A DNA stretch of 64,000 nt from Advenella sp. FME57. GTDB taxonomy: Bacteria; Pseudomonadota; Gammaproteobacteria; Burkholderiales; Burkholderiaceae_B. The translations under genes were made by a program, and so were the position numbers. Location of the stretch: NCBI RefSeq assembly GCF_014897675.1, contig NZ_JABUXU010000016.1, positions 1 to 64,000 on the forward strand, given 5' to 3'. The notes under the pieces are model-generated. The model was given only the letters and a program-made list of their open reading frames with translations, searched no databases and was not told the origin of the DNA. Every line of letters begins with the position of its first letter. The stretch's first letter is position 1. Below are positions 7,493 through 16,456 of the stretch, one piece after another.

Positions 7493-9001
7493 TTACCGTG
7501 CAGTCGGTTGATCATCATTTCTGGCACCTTGCCCGTAAAGGGCAGGATCGTTTCCCCATGATGCTGTCTTTGCTGATAGTGGCACCTGCTTTTGCTGCCC
7601 GAGCACGATGGCCACGCGCACGGCACTGCCAATTGCGATGAGTGGCGCAATGGCCAGTATGGCGAATACCCAGAATGCGGCACTGGAAGTGCCTTCGATA
7701 CCGCCCGGATGATTGATCCCGCCCAGGTTGGCAAGCATTCCTGCCAGTGCTGACCCTAGCGCCGTGGCGAGCAATTGCACCGTGGTAATAGAAGTGGCTG
7801 CGGTATCCTGGTCATCATCGGGCGCAAGCTGCAGTACTCGCGTCAGCAAATGCGGCCAGCCCAGGCCGATACCGAAGCCGATCAGCGTCAATCCCAGGCA
7901 GATAAAGGCAAGCACGAGCCAGCCGCCCTGGGCGTGGATTGGCGTGCTCAAGGCCAATACCACCATGCCGGCCAGTACCAACACCGGGCCACTCACTATA
8001 GCGCGACGTATACCGCTATGTTTGTAGTTCGAACTCCATATTTCCGATATAGTCCAGCCCGCTGCCATCAGCGCGGCCAGATAGCCGGACATCAGCGGTG
8101 TTTGTGCATGCAGTGTCTGCAAAAAATACGGCACGAAAGTTTCGCTGGTCATGCCGATAACCAGCAGGCCGATGGTAAGGTACAGAGCCAGCAACGGTGA
8201 ATTGCGCCGTAGCGCGTTTCTGGGAAGCAGGCGCACCTGGCTGATGGATTCTTTGTAAACCAATAGCAGCATGAGCACGATCGCCAGCAGTACACCGGCG
8301 ATATTCCATAGCGGGTCGGAAGACGCGCTGCCGACACTGACTGCCAGGACCGCAGCAATCAGTAGCAGCAACTGCGCGATCGGTATCTTGCTGGTTGTTG
8401 GCGTTGTTGCACGGCTGCGTGTGGGAAGCACCCACCATACCAGCATGATATAGAGCAGAGTCACGGGAATCAGTATGCCGAATGCGGCCCGCCAGGCATC
8501 CATTTGGGCAAACATGCCGCCAATGGCTGGACCCAGCAATGTTGCCACGCCCCACATGGCGGAAATCAATGCCATTGCTTTGGGCCAGAGGTATTCCTCG
8601 AAAACGGCATAGATCATGGCGTAGCTCAGGGCAAACAGAAAACCGCCTCCCAGTCCTTGCAACGTGCGGCCGATCAACATGACCGGCATGCTTGGGGCCA
8701 GTGCGCAGGTCAGACTGCCTGCGATGAATAATATCGTGGCTATCGCGTATGCGCCGCGTGAACCCGAATGTGATAGCAGCGTGGGTGTGAGCGCCGAGCC
8801 AAGAATCGAGGCGACCACAAACAGCGTTGTATTCCAGGCATACAGTTCAAGACCACCGATTTCCCTGACGACCGAAGGCAGCACCGTGGTGGCCACAAAG
8901 ACGTTGATGGCGTGAAGTGCCACACCGCCAGACAGCGCCAGGGAGTGAGCCATATTCGGGCCGGAGAGCAGATTGCCCCAGCTTGCTTCTTGTTCTGCCA
9001 T
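7493..9001 (-). CDS. MFS drug/solute exporter (DHA2-like, about 14 membrane segments)
   Basis: A 502-residue major facilitator protein. It begins MAEQEASWGNLLSGPNMAHS and enters a first membrane helix within 25 residues. The motif GRTLQGLGGGFLFALSYAMI resembles motif C region glycines of proton-coupled antiporters. The size and the central hydrophobic insertion fit 14-segment DHA2 drug exporters. It is divergent from a regulator with a cysteine cluster at 9104, which probably controls it. The cargo is unknown; a toxic or redox-active compound would fit such a regulator. Confidence 0.85.
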   Translation of the reverse strand: MAEQEASWGNLLSGPNMAHSLALSGGVALHAINVFVATTVLPSVVREIGGLELYAWNTTLFVVASILGSALTPTLLSHSGSRGAYAIATILFIAGSLTCALAPSMPVMLIGRTLQGLGGGFLFALSYAMIYAVFEEYLWPKAMALISAMWGVATLLGPAIGGMFAQMDAWRAAFGILIPVTLLYIMLVWWVLPTRSRATTPTTSKIPIAQLLLLIAAVLAVSVGSASSDPLWNIAGVLLAIVLMLLLVYKESISQVRLLPRNALRRNSPLLALYLTIGLLVIGMTSETFVPYFLQTLHAQTPLMSGYLAALMAAGWTISEIWSSNYKHSGIRRAIVSGPVLVLAGMVVLALSTPIHAQGGWLVLAFICLGLTLIGFGIGLGWPHLLTRVLQLAPDDDQDTAATSITTVQLLATALGSALAGMLANLGGINHPGGIEGTSSAAFWVFAILAIAPLIAIGSAVRVAIVLGQQKQVPLSAKTASWGNDPALYGQGARNDDQPTAR

Positions 9002-9103
9002 ACAAACTCCAGATAAACGGACGCAGCCATTGCCAGCGATGACACGATGCGCTACAGTAATAAAAAAAGTAAACTCTTTGTATATTAGAAAGGCATCAAT
9101 ATT

Positions 9104-9754
9104 TTGTCAAGCAATCACTTGGAAAATTCAGGAAAAGCGCCATCGACCACCGGGCAACGGTTGTTGCATTTGCTCAAGACAAGAGGGCCGCAGCAGGCAG
9201 CCGACGCCGGTGAGGTTCTGGGCATGACGGCTGAAGCTGCGCGCCAGCAACTGGCCAAACTCGCTTCTACAGGCATGGTTGAAACCTTCTCGCAGGTGCG
9301 CGGCGTTGGCCGGCCAAGCCAGTTCTGGCAGCTCACCCAGGCGGGAAACAAGCATTTTCCCGATACCCATTCGGAGTTGACGGTACAGTTACTGGATACG
9401 GTGCGCCAGGCATTCGGAGAACAGGCAATTGACCGTCTCATCGATATGCGTGAGCAGACAAGCCGCCAGTTGTACCAGCGTGAGCTAAGCGGGTTACCCG
9501 AATTGAAAGATCGTGTCGCCAGACTGGCACAGTTGCGCACGCGCGAAGGTTATATGGCCGAGTTTGAGGAGCTTGAAGACGGCACGTTTCTGCTGATAGA
9601 GAACCACTGTCCGATTTGTGCGGCGGCAACAGCATGCCAGGGGTTTTGCCGGGCCGAACTCATGGTATTTGAGCAGGTGCTGCAAGCGCGGGTTGAGCGT
9701 GTTGAACACATCCTGGCTAAGGCCCGACGCTGCGCATATACGATCAGGCCATAG
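9104..9754 (+). CDS. SufR-like winged-helix regulator with C-terminal cysteine cluster
   Basis: A 216-residue protein starting at a TTG at 9104, with AGAAAGG about 10 bp upstream. Residues 15-75 form a winged helix-turn-helix (QAADAGEVLGMTAEAARQQL) with the wing region GVGRPSQFWQLT. This resembles the SufR/ArsR-like group. The C-terminal part has the cysteine pattern CPIC-AAATA-CQGFC (C-x2-C-x5-C-x3-C) after ENH, suited to binding a [4Fe-4S] or related cluster. It is divergent from the MFS exporter across about 100 bp and is its likely repressor. Redox or metal sensing is inferred from the cysteines. Confidence 0.83.
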   Translation: MSSNHLENSGKAPSTTGQRLLHLLKTRGPQQAADAGEVLGMTAEAARQQLAKLASTGMVETFSQVRGVGRPSQFWQLTQAGNKHFPDTHSELTVQLLDTVRQAFGEQAIDRLIDMREQTSRQLYQRELSGLPELKDRVARLAQLRTREGYMAEFEELEDGTFLLIENHCPICAAATACQGFCRAELMVFEQVLQARVERVEHILAKARRCAYTIRP

Positions 9755-9895
9755 ATCTGTATGGCCTGCTGTCGGCGTTGCATAGCACTTGTCATAAAGC
9801 CCTTATCACAAAGCACTTAGCATGCCTGATGCCTGACCATCTGTGTGCGCTGAGTATGGATAACCCTTGCTGCCCGGTTCGCAGCAGCGTAATGC

Positions 9896-10342
9896 TTAGC
9901 GGCTGAATGCAGAGGAAGATTCGTGTCCCAACGCTCGGCCTATTTCGGTCGTGTCAAAGTAATAGGGCCTGCCTTCAAGCAACAGCCCGTTTTCAAATCT
10001 CAGTATTTCTACGAAGGGTTGTTGGATTGTGATTCCGGTGGCCCTGGCAGTCAGGAACAGATTGCATGAGACATATAAATGCGCCTCGGTACCGGCGCAT
10101 TGCAAGTCCTGTACGCGCATATCACTAAAGCACCTGTCCATCTGGCACAATAATGTGGCAATACCGTGCAGCCCGTTCCAGTCGCCGCAATAGGGAAGGG
10201 ACGACGGTTCATGCACGACAACATCGGGATGGAACGCGGTAGCCAGGATTGCGGTGTCTTTGTGCCCGGACTTCATGTAAGTCATTTCCGCCAAAAACAT
10301 GCGTTCAAGCATCAACATTGCAGATGTATCTGTGGTCGACAT
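9896..10342 (-). CDS. SnoaL-like / NTF2-fold protein
   Basis: A 148-residue protein read from MSTTDTSAMLMLERMF, whose ATG at 10342 follows AAAAGG at good spacing. Earlier in-frame ATGs exist, but they lie on or before that ribosome binding site. The pattern FHPDVVVHEPSSLPYCGDWNGLHGI is typical of the SnoaL-like NTF2 fold: an acidic residue followed by a Pro-rich turn and then G.W.G. Such proteins are small hydrolases or isomerases, or ligand-binding domains; the substrate is unknown. It stands alone between a regulator and a hypothetical gene. Confidence 0.72.
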   Translation of the reverse strand: MSTTDTSAMLMLERMFLAEMTYMKSGHKDTAILATAFHPDVVVHEPSSLPYCGDWNGLHGIATLLCQMDRCFSDMRVQDLQCAGTEAHLYVSCNLFLTARATGITIQQPFVEILRFENGLLLEGRPYYFDTTEIGRALGHESSSAFSR

Positions 10343-10825
10343 AGCGTTCATACCTTTTGATGGCGATTGGGAGTATTGCGAGTGTGTCGCATAACGCATC
10401 CGGGCACTATCTGTAACTTGCTTTTGATTTTTAATACTTAGCGGTTTCGTTTAACCCTGTTGTGATTTCATTGAACCCCGTAGCGTCTGACACAGATAAG
10501 GTCGCTTGCAATATCGGGCGCGCCTCGCTAAGCGTGCAGTAAAGCAGATCAACAATTTCCGTACGTTATGTATGTCTGTCCATTCCCAGGTCTGCTTCCT
10601 GGGCCGCTCCTGCTCGGCCAACTGGATGCCGGATCTCGAATAATTGCGCCATTTATTTCAAATGCAATAAAAGCAGTCTGATGTGCAGCAGGTTGGAAAG
10701 TCACGCCAGGCTGACTATACACAGCAAAAAAAACCACCTTCAAATGCCGTTGTTTTATCAGGCTGTTGAAGGTGTTGTGTGATCCACAAAAAAGCGTTGT
10801 CTTTGTGGTCAGGGTCGGGAGGCGA
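10343..10825. other. Non-coding stretch with two inverted repeats
   Basis: No gene is supported here. CACCTTCAA at 10735 pairs with TTGAAGGTG at 10766 across 22 bases. CCACAAA at 10784 pairs with TTTGTGG at 10802. The second lies just beyond the stop of the reverse-strand gene at 10826 and may help termination, although no long T-run follows. The remainder shows nothing recognisable. Confidence 0.45.
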
Positions 10826-11398
10826 TCATCGTGACGGGCAGTCGGACACATTGCCCCATGCGTTGTTCGCGCCGCAATACTGATTGCGTACCCGCGACAG
10901 GCAGGCCGGACGATCAAAAAAGCCCATGGCGCGACATTCACTCATTGCCTGATGAAACGCCGGTTCCCAGTTGCCTGCTGGTGCCGCGCGGCTGGCCCGT
11001 GACGAGCGCCGGATAGGGACCATGCCCTGGTCAATGTCGCTGGCATTGCCGCCGTCAATCGTATCGGTCGCTTCACCAATGGTTACTTCACTATTGGTCG
11101 TGGTGACGGCCTGTTCAATGGCCTGCTCACCTTGCTCTACATCCACGTGCCATTGAACCGGATCTGGCCGCTTGGGAACACCCTGGGCACCGCTCATCAA
11201 CGGCTGCTGGGGTTGCAGTTGAATCGGACGGCCTTGTGCATCCACCATGGGATTAGGGTCGGACTCCATGACGTTAGGTACATTGGCAGAGACAGGTGCG
11301 TGTTCAATCAGCCAGTCTCCCGCCTGCAGGCCGCCCCATGTGGCTACGCCAGCCACAATGAGAAGGGACAAAAATAATAAACGCCAGGACATCTGCAT
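10826..11398 (-). CDS. Hypothetical membrane-anchored protein with conserved-looking Cys-rich C-terminus
   Basis: A 190-residue protein. Residues 5-22 (WRLLFLSLLIVAGVATWGGL) form a single N-terminal membrane anchor or uncleaved signal. The middle is Pro/Gln-rich and probably unstructured. The last 50 residues hold three cysteines in a compact pattern (MSECRAMGFFDRPACLSRVR, then YCGANNAWG and DCPSR). Similar C-termini occur in unnamed proteins of Burkholderiales, so the tail is probably a small folded periplasmic domain. It follows prfC on the same strand by 24 bp and could be co-transcribed. The function is unknown. Confidence 0.68.
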   Translation of the reverse strand: MQMSWRLLFLSLLIVAGVATWGGLQAGDWLIEHAPVSANVPNVMESDPNPMVDAQGRPIQLQPQQPLMSGAQGVPKRPDPVQWHVDVEQGEQAIEQAVTTTNSEVTIGEATDTIDGGNASDIDQGMVPIRRSSRASRAAPAGNWEPAFHQAMSECRAMGFFDRPACLSRVRNQYCGANNAWGNVSDCPSR

Positions 11399-11422
11399 AC
11401 CTCGGTTGTAATTCGGCCAATT

Positions 11423-13039
11423 TTAGCCGTTTTCCCCAAATACTTTGCCGCCATGTTCACGCATGGCGTGAAAATTAATCTCCGGATTCAGCTCCTGCGC
11501 CACCCGCAACTGCGCGGGTGAAGAAATCAGGAACGCCAGTGCATCCACCACATCGTAGGCAATATGTGCTGCATTGCTGTCGATGAACTTCTTGAGCGCT
11601 TTCGGGTTCTCGCTGGTGACCCAGCGCGCCATGGTATAGCGCGAGGGGATCATGCGGGCGTCGGCGCCGTATTCCGTCTTGAGGCGATGCGCCACAACTT
11701 CGAATTGCAGTTGCCCGACCGCGCCCAGCAGCAAAGCGCCGCCTGCGGCCTGTGGACGGAACACCTGAATCGCCCCTTCCTCGCCTAGTTGGGTCAGGCC
11801 GGTGCGCAACTGCTTGGTGCGCAGGGGATCCTTGACTTCCACGCCCTGGAACAGTTCCGGGGCAAAGAACGGCAAACCGGTAAACTGCAAGGTTTCGCCT
11901 TCTGTCAGGACATCGCCCAGCTGCAGCACGCCATGGTTGGGGATACCAATCACGTCGCCGGCATAGGCTTCATCAAGCAGGTCGCGTCGCTGGGACAGGA
12001 AAGACACCACGTTATTGGGGCGGATTTCCTTGCCGGTACGACTCACTTTCAGGCGCATGCCACGCTCAAAGCGACCGGAACTGACACGGACAAACGCGAC
12101 CCGGTCCCGATGCGCAGGGTCCATATTAGCCTGAACTTTGAATACAACCCCTGAAAATTTGGTTTCATCCGGTTGCACGACGCGCTGCAGAGCCTGCCGC
12201 GCACCCGGTTTGGGCGCCCATTCGACCAGTGTATCCAGTACTTCCTGCACGCCGAAGTTGTTGATGGCCGAGCCGAAAAACACCGGCGTCTGCTTGCCCG
12301 CCAGAAAAGCTTCGTGTTCGAAGGCTGGCGCGGCGTCCTGCAGCAGATCGATCTCTTCCTTGGCCTTGTCGAACGCGCTGCCGAAACGGCGGCTGATCTC
12401 AGGGTTATCCAGGCCGTCGATGATGTCTTCGTCATTGTTGCGGCGTTGCTGGCCGGCGCGGAAAACACGCATGCGATTGCGTCGTATGTCGAACACGCCA
12501 CCAAATGACTTGCCCATGCCCACGGGCCAGGAAAACGGCACGGCGTCCATGGCCAGATGCGATTCGATTTCGGCCAGCAGATCCAGCGGTTCCTGGACTT
12601 CACGGTCCATCTTGTTGATGAACGTAATAATAGGCGTGTTGCGTGCGCGGCACACCTGCAACAGGCGAATAGTCTGCGGTTCGACACCGTTGGCGGCGTC
12701 AATCACCATGAGCGCGGCATCCACAGCGGTCAATACCCGATACGTATCTTCGGAGAAGTCCTGGTGGCCCGGTGTGTCCAGCAGATTGATCACGCAGTCT
12801 CGATATTCCATCTGCATGACAGAAGAAGCGACCGAGATTCCACGCTGCTTCTCGATCTCCATCCAGTCTGAAGAGGCATGCCGACTGGCCTTGCGCGCTT
12901 TGACGCTGCCGGCAATCTGAATCGCACCCGCGAACAGGAGCAGTTTTTCGGTCAGCGTTGTTTTACCGGCGTCGGGGTGAGAAATAATCGCAAAAGTCCG
13001 ACGGCGGGCGACTTCCTGCGGAATGGAATGAGTAGACAT
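11423..13039 (-). CDS. prfC: Peptide chain release factor 3
   Basis: A 538-residue translational GTPase that recycles release factors 1 and 2 from the ribosome after peptide release. The GTPase motifs are intact: G1 in HPDAGKTTLTEKLLLF (about residues 21-36), G3 in DTPGHQDFSEDTYR and G4 in NKMDRE. The segment SSDWMEIEKQRGISVASS is the switch I region typical of RF3. Length matches the family (about 530). The start at 13039 gives the usual MSTHSIPQEVARRRTFAIISH. Identification is certain. Confidence 0.97.
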   Translation of the reverse strand: MSTHSIPQEVARRRTFAIISHPDAGKTTLTEKLLLFAGAIQIAGSVKARKASRHASSDWMEIEKQRGISVASSVMQMEYRDCVINLLDTPGHQDFSEDTYRVLTAVDAALMVIDAANGVEPQTIRLLQVCRARNTPIITFINKMDREVQEPLDLLAEIESHLAMDAVPFSWPVGMGKSFGGVFDIRRNRMRVFRAGQQRRNNDEDIIDGLDNPEISRRFGSAFDKAKEEIDLLQDAAPAFEHEAFLAGKQTPVFFGSAINNFGVQEVLDTLVEWAPKPGARQALQRVVQPDETKFSGVVFKVQANMDPAHRDRVAFVRVSSGRFERGMRLKVSRTGKEIRPNNVVSFLSQRRDLLDEAYAGDVIGIPNHGVLQLGDVLTEGETLQFTGLPFFAPELFQGVEVKDPLRTKQLRTGLTQLGEEGAIQVFRPQAAGGALLLGAVGQLQFEVVAHRLKTEYGADARMIPSRYTMARWVTSENPKALKKFIDSNAAHIAYDVVDALAFLISSPAQLRVAQELNPEINFHAMREHGGKVFGENG

Positions 13040-13323
13040 CTAGGGCTATTTTCTGAATTTGAAGAAGGGAGCAAGGGCGAATGTGCCCGAAGAATGGGCC
13101 GATTGCCTGCAAACCCTACATGTTAAACGCAATTGGCGTATCTGGTCTCGGAAACGGGGCTGGATGCAAATGATTCATCGAGTATGCGTCGGCGACCGGT
13201 TGGCGGGCCGGTGGCCGACTGAACAAGGCGGCATCAGGTTCGGGCCGCCAGCACGCCCGGATCGCCGGCGCCGCCGGCAGGCCACACAATAGTCGCTGTT
13301 GACGATTATTGATCGTCATAGTA
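13040..13323. other. Intergenic region upstream of prfC
   Basis: It probably contains the prfC promoter, which would read leftwards. No gene or clear signal was recognised in it; short open frames here lack family similarity. Confidence 0.35.
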
Positions 13324-13500
13324 ATGACAAGCCTTCGTGCCCTTTTTGAGACCGAGCTGATGGCGCTGATTCACGCCCAAAATATCTCGCCGGCGGCGCT
13401 GGTCAGAACAAGCCTGGAGCGCGCCGACGCGCTCACTCCTGCCCTGAACTGTTTCATTACCATTGGCGGCGCTAAGGCTCTGCGGCAGGTGCGGGAGATA
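13324..13500 (+). pseudogene. N-terminal fragment of an amidase-family gene
   Basis: From an ATG at 13324 the translation begins MTSLRALFETELMALIHAQN and continues with SPAALVRTSLERADALTPAL, then NCFITIGGAKALRQ. This is the N-terminal helix pair of amidase-signature (GatA-like) enzymes, where about 55 residues precede the catalytic domain. After about residue 58 the similarity stops, and the frame runs into the tail of nhaA on the other strand. The Ser-Ser-Lys triad region is absent. It is a remnant whose downstream part was lost, perhaps by the rearrangement that placed nhaA here. Confidence 0.6.
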
Positions 13501-13515
13501 GGGCGTTGTGACCTG

Positions 13516-14673
13516 CTATGGCTTTTCTTTCGCGCTGAAAAACAGAATCAAATACCCGAGGACGGCCGCAAGTACTGAACCGGCAAATACGCCGATCTTG
13601 GCCAGATCCTGCACCGCCGGGTCAGTAAACGCCAGGGCGCCGATGAACAGGCTCATGGTAAAGCCGATGCCGCACAGCATGGCCACGCCGTAGATCTGCG
13701 GCCAGTTGGCCCCTTCCGGTTTTTTTGCCAAACCGAATTTGACCGTTAGCCAGACCAGTCCGAAAATACCCAGTTGCTTGCCAAGAAACAGGCCCGCGGC
13801 GATGCCCAGCACGACCGGGTGTCCCAACTGGCTCCAGGAAAGTCCCCCAAACGAGACCCCGGCGTTGGCAAAGCCGAAAATCGGCACGATCAAAAATGCA
13901 ACCCACGGCGACAGGCCATGTTCCCATTTAAGCAGCGGGCTGGAGTTCATATCCTGATTTTTGCCTGACATGGGCAGCGTCAGCGCCAGCGCGACACCGG
14001 CCAGCGTAGCGTGAATGCCGGACTTGAGCACGAACCACCACATGAACACGCCCAGGATGGCGTAAGGCAGGGTGCGTACGACGTTGTTGCGGTTCAGCAG
14101 TATCAGCGTGATAAGGGTGCCTGCAGCGAGTGCAAGGTACAGGCTTTGTATTTGCGCCGTGTAAAACAGGGCGATCACGACAATGGCGATCAGGTCATCA
14201 ATAATTGCCAGCGCCGTCAGAAAGATCTTCAGCGAGGTGGGTACACGGGAACCAAGCAGCGCCAGCACGCCAAGTGCAAAGGCGATATCGGTTGCTGCCG
14301 GTACAGCCCACCCGCGGATTTGTTGCGGATCATGATAGTTGAAGGCAAGGTATATCAGGGCCGGAGCAACCACACCCGCAATAGCGGCAATGCAGGGAAG
14401 CAACCGCTTCTGGTTGCTGGACAGCTCTCCGGTCAGCAATTCCCGTTTGACTTCCAGGCCCACATAAAGAAAAAACACGGCCATCAGCCCGTCATTGATC
14501 CAGTGCAGAACCGATAGGCCTGCAATGTAGCTCGACAGAGTCGAGAAATAGGCATCGGCCATGACGGAGTTGGCGAGCCAGATTCCCAACACGGCAGTAA
14601 CCATCAGGATGATGCCGGAGGCGGGTGCGCTATTGAAAAAATAGACAACTTTTTTTGGAATATATCGTTTCAT
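13516..14673 (-). CDS. nhaA: Na+/H+ antiporter NhaA
   Basis: A 385-residue inner-membrane antiporter of about 12 segments that exports Na+ in exchange for protons. The ion-binding aspartates are visible in PAATDIAFALGVLALLG and in the pair IIDDLIAIVVIALFY, corresponding to Asp133 and Asp163/164 of the E. coli protein. The N-terminus MKRYIPKKVVYFFNSAPASG fits the family. The length matches E. coli NhaA (388). It ends against the amidase fragment. Identification is secure. Confidence 0.96.
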   Translation of the reverse strand: MKRYIPKKVVYFFNSAPASGIILMVTAVLGIWLANSVMADAYFSTLSSYIAGLSVLHWINDGLMAVFFLYVGLEVKRELLTGELSSNQKRLLPCIAAIAGVVAPALIYLAFNYHDPQQIRGWAVPAATDIAFALGVLALLGSRVPTSLKIFLTALAIIDDLIAIVVIALFYTAQIQSLYLALAAGTLITLILLNRNNVVRTLPYAILGVFMWWFVLKSGIHATLAGVALALTLPMSGKNQDMNSSPLLKWEHGLSPWVAFLIVPIFGFANAGVSFGGLSWSQLGHPVVLGIAAGLFLGKQLGIFGLVWLTVKFGLAKKPEGANWPQIYGVAMLCGIGFTMSLFIGALAFTDPAVQDLAKIGVFAGSVLAAVLGYLILFFSAKEKP

Positions 14674-14893
14674 TCTACTGAGCGGTTAATGAAGGGCTGT
14701 GGATTTGTTACGGGATTTAAAAGGCTAACATAAATTCAGCTTTGTGTAAGTTAACTGAGCCAAAATGAGTCCGGTTTTTTGGCTTGCGCGTGGACGATGG
14801 ACTGGACATGGCTCGCCGGTTATGGACTCATCATATATGGGCTTACCGGTTTGAGGCAGGCAATCTGGTAACAAGGAGAGATCAAAGGGGATA

Positions 14894-15640
14894 TCAGGCC
14901 GGCAGGGGCAGGACACCATTGACCAGAAAAAAGCTGATGCCATAGGTCATGACTTTGCCCGAGCGCAGTTGCGTGAACGATACCTGATCTGCGCTGACCG
15001 CACCAAACCACTGGCTGGTCTCTTGTGGTTTTTTTTGTTTGAATGCCACTGGGGAAAAGAGGGCAACACACAGGCCGTGTTCAGGATCGCGGGCCGAGCA
15101 GTATTCGAAGGCTTCAATGTTGGCCTGGCGCATGGCGCTGCCCATCTGCTGGGCAGCCTGGTAATTGACCGGATCAGTCAGCTCGGCCTGATACTGATCA
15201 AACGGTTGTTCCTGAAGCTGTATCCCTTTTTCTGTGCCGTAGCGTACCGAAAAAAGCGTATGTTCGCTGCGGATCCTGTCCTTGACCGGCATGCCATCCA
15301 TTGAGTGCCAGAACACGAAACGATAGAATGCGCTTTCGGCAAGCACGGCACCGATATTCTTGCCCCCGTAGAACAGGCTGCGTTCGTGCACCCGGCCGAA
15401 GCGCGAACCCCATTTGAGCGGCGGGTAGCGGAACGGTGTTTTGAGCAGATAATGCAGGGGCTCGCAGTCTGGTTGCGAAACGGGCTTGGCCTGGTCCAGC
15501 ATCTGTTCCAGCAGAGCCTGTTCGTCCAGCGTGTCTACATAGCCCAGCGTGGCAATCTGCTCCTGGCTTTCCACAAGCCGGTACAGCTTGCCGTCAATAG
15601 GCCGAATATGGTCGGGACCGTTGCAGGCTTGCCAGATCAT
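14894..15640 (-). CDS. RES-domain toxin of a type II toxin-antitoxin pair
   Basis: A 248-residue RES-domain protein. RES toxins (MbcT, ParT and related) consume or cleave NAD+ or use it to modify a target. Conserved features are LYRLVES near residue 20, the Arg-rich strand WGSRFGRVHERSLFYGG around residues 97-113 and the glutamate in AVLAESAFYRF. The ATG overlaps the stop of the upstream antitoxin gene by one base (TAATG), so the two are translationally coupled. Length is at the upper end for the family. The NAD-consuming activity is known for relatives and inferred here. Confidence 0.88.
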   Translation of the reverse strand: MIWQACNGPDHIRPIDGKLYRLVESQEQIATLGYVDTLDEQALLEQMLDQAKPVSQPDCEPLHYLLKTPFRYPPLKWGSRFGRVHERSLFYGGKNIGAVLAESAFYRFVFWHSMDGMPVKDRIRSEHTLFSVRYGTEKGIQLQEQPFDQYQAELTDPVNYQAAQQMGSAMRQANIEAFEYCSARDPEHGLCVALFSPVAFKQKKPQETSQWFGAVSADQVSFTQLRSGKVMTYGISFFLVNGVLPLPA

Positions 15641-16011
15641 TACACTTTGCCGCGGATGGCATCGACGAACTGCAACACCGTGGTCATTCCCTGGATGGTT
15701 TCAATCTGGGCTGCAGGGATGCCGCCGGTGATTTTGTTTGGCGTGCGCATGAAGTGGCGGATCCATTCCTGGTCGCCGCCCGTGAGGGCGAAAAGGGCGC
15801 GGGCAAGACGCAACAGCAGCAAGGCCAGTTCGCCCTGTTTGCTGTCAGGGTCCAGCGATGCGGTGGTTTTGAGGCGGCTGATTGCGGTGCGGTGCATGCC
15901 CAGCACCGCGGCCAACTCTGCCTGCTTCAGGCCGAGTTGTTCGGCAGCGCGCAGCACCGCTTTGGCCAGAACGGCTTCGGGCGCGGGTTTGGGTTGTTGC
16001 AATGCGGTCAT
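15640..16011 (-). CDS. Xre/MbcA/ParS-type antitoxin
   Basis: A 123-residue antitoxin of the Xre-like DUF2384 group, which pairs with RES toxins. Residues 20-60 form a helix-turn-helix (LGLKQAELAAVLGMHRTAIS). The C-terminal half (LLLRLARALFALTGGDQEWI, then MRTPNKITGGIPAAQIETIQ) is the antitoxin-toxin binding region of the family. It lies directly before the RES toxin on the same strand. As in relatives it should repress its own promoter; a palindrome sits between -35 and -10 upstream (16057-16075). Confidence 0.9.
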   Translation of the reverse strand: MTALQQPKPAPEAVLAKAVLRAAEQLGLKQAELAAVLGMHRTAISRLKTTASLDPDSKQGELALLLLRLARALFALTGGDQEWIRHFMRTPNKITGGIPAAQIETIQGMTTVLQFVDAIRGKV

Positions 16012-16045
16012 GGCTAAGCCTCCGATGGGATGAGACGTTAGTTCA

Positions 16046-16075
16046 AGTATAGCTCATTTGTGCGTATTTCACAAA
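16046..16075 (-). promoter_or_regulatory. Promoter and operator of the toxin-antitoxin pair
   Basis: Read on the reverse strand, TTGTGA (16074-16069), a 17-bp spacer and TATACT (16051-16046) make a good sigma-70 promoter about 35 bp before the antitoxin start. The palindrome TTTGTG-N7-CACAAA at 16057-16075 overlaps the -35 box, suiting autorepression by the Xre protein. Confidence 0.65.
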
Positions 16076-16456
16076 ATATATATAAAAAGTGCCATTTGAA
16101 CACAATATCCGAGGTTGATCGGAAGACACGCTTTCTGCTGCCGACAGCGATTGCTGCGGCAGTTTGCCAACTGCCACCTCACGCGCTACCGCCTGCCGGG
16201 TATCAACCACCAGCCATCAGTGACCCATTAACGGTTGCCTGTCATCGCTGCCCGCTGAGGGGGGCAGAAGCGATAATTGTCGCGCATCGCCACAAGGCCG
16301 CCTTTGTAGGCAGCACGTCACGCCAAACCCTCAATTTAATGAAATTAACACTCTGCAACGCGTCTGCAGGGCTCCAATTGCATCGGCCTGCAAAAAAAAC
16401 GGCTATCATTAGGGCATTGTTTTTTCCGATTCACTACCTTATGGGTTGCTACCAAC
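16076..16456. other. Intergenic region between the antitoxin and lemA
   Basis: About 380 bp without a gene. The left end is A/T-rich (ATATATATAAAA). The right part should carry the lemA promoter, but no clear -35/-10 pair with normal spacing was found. Nothing else was recognised. Confidence 0.35.
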
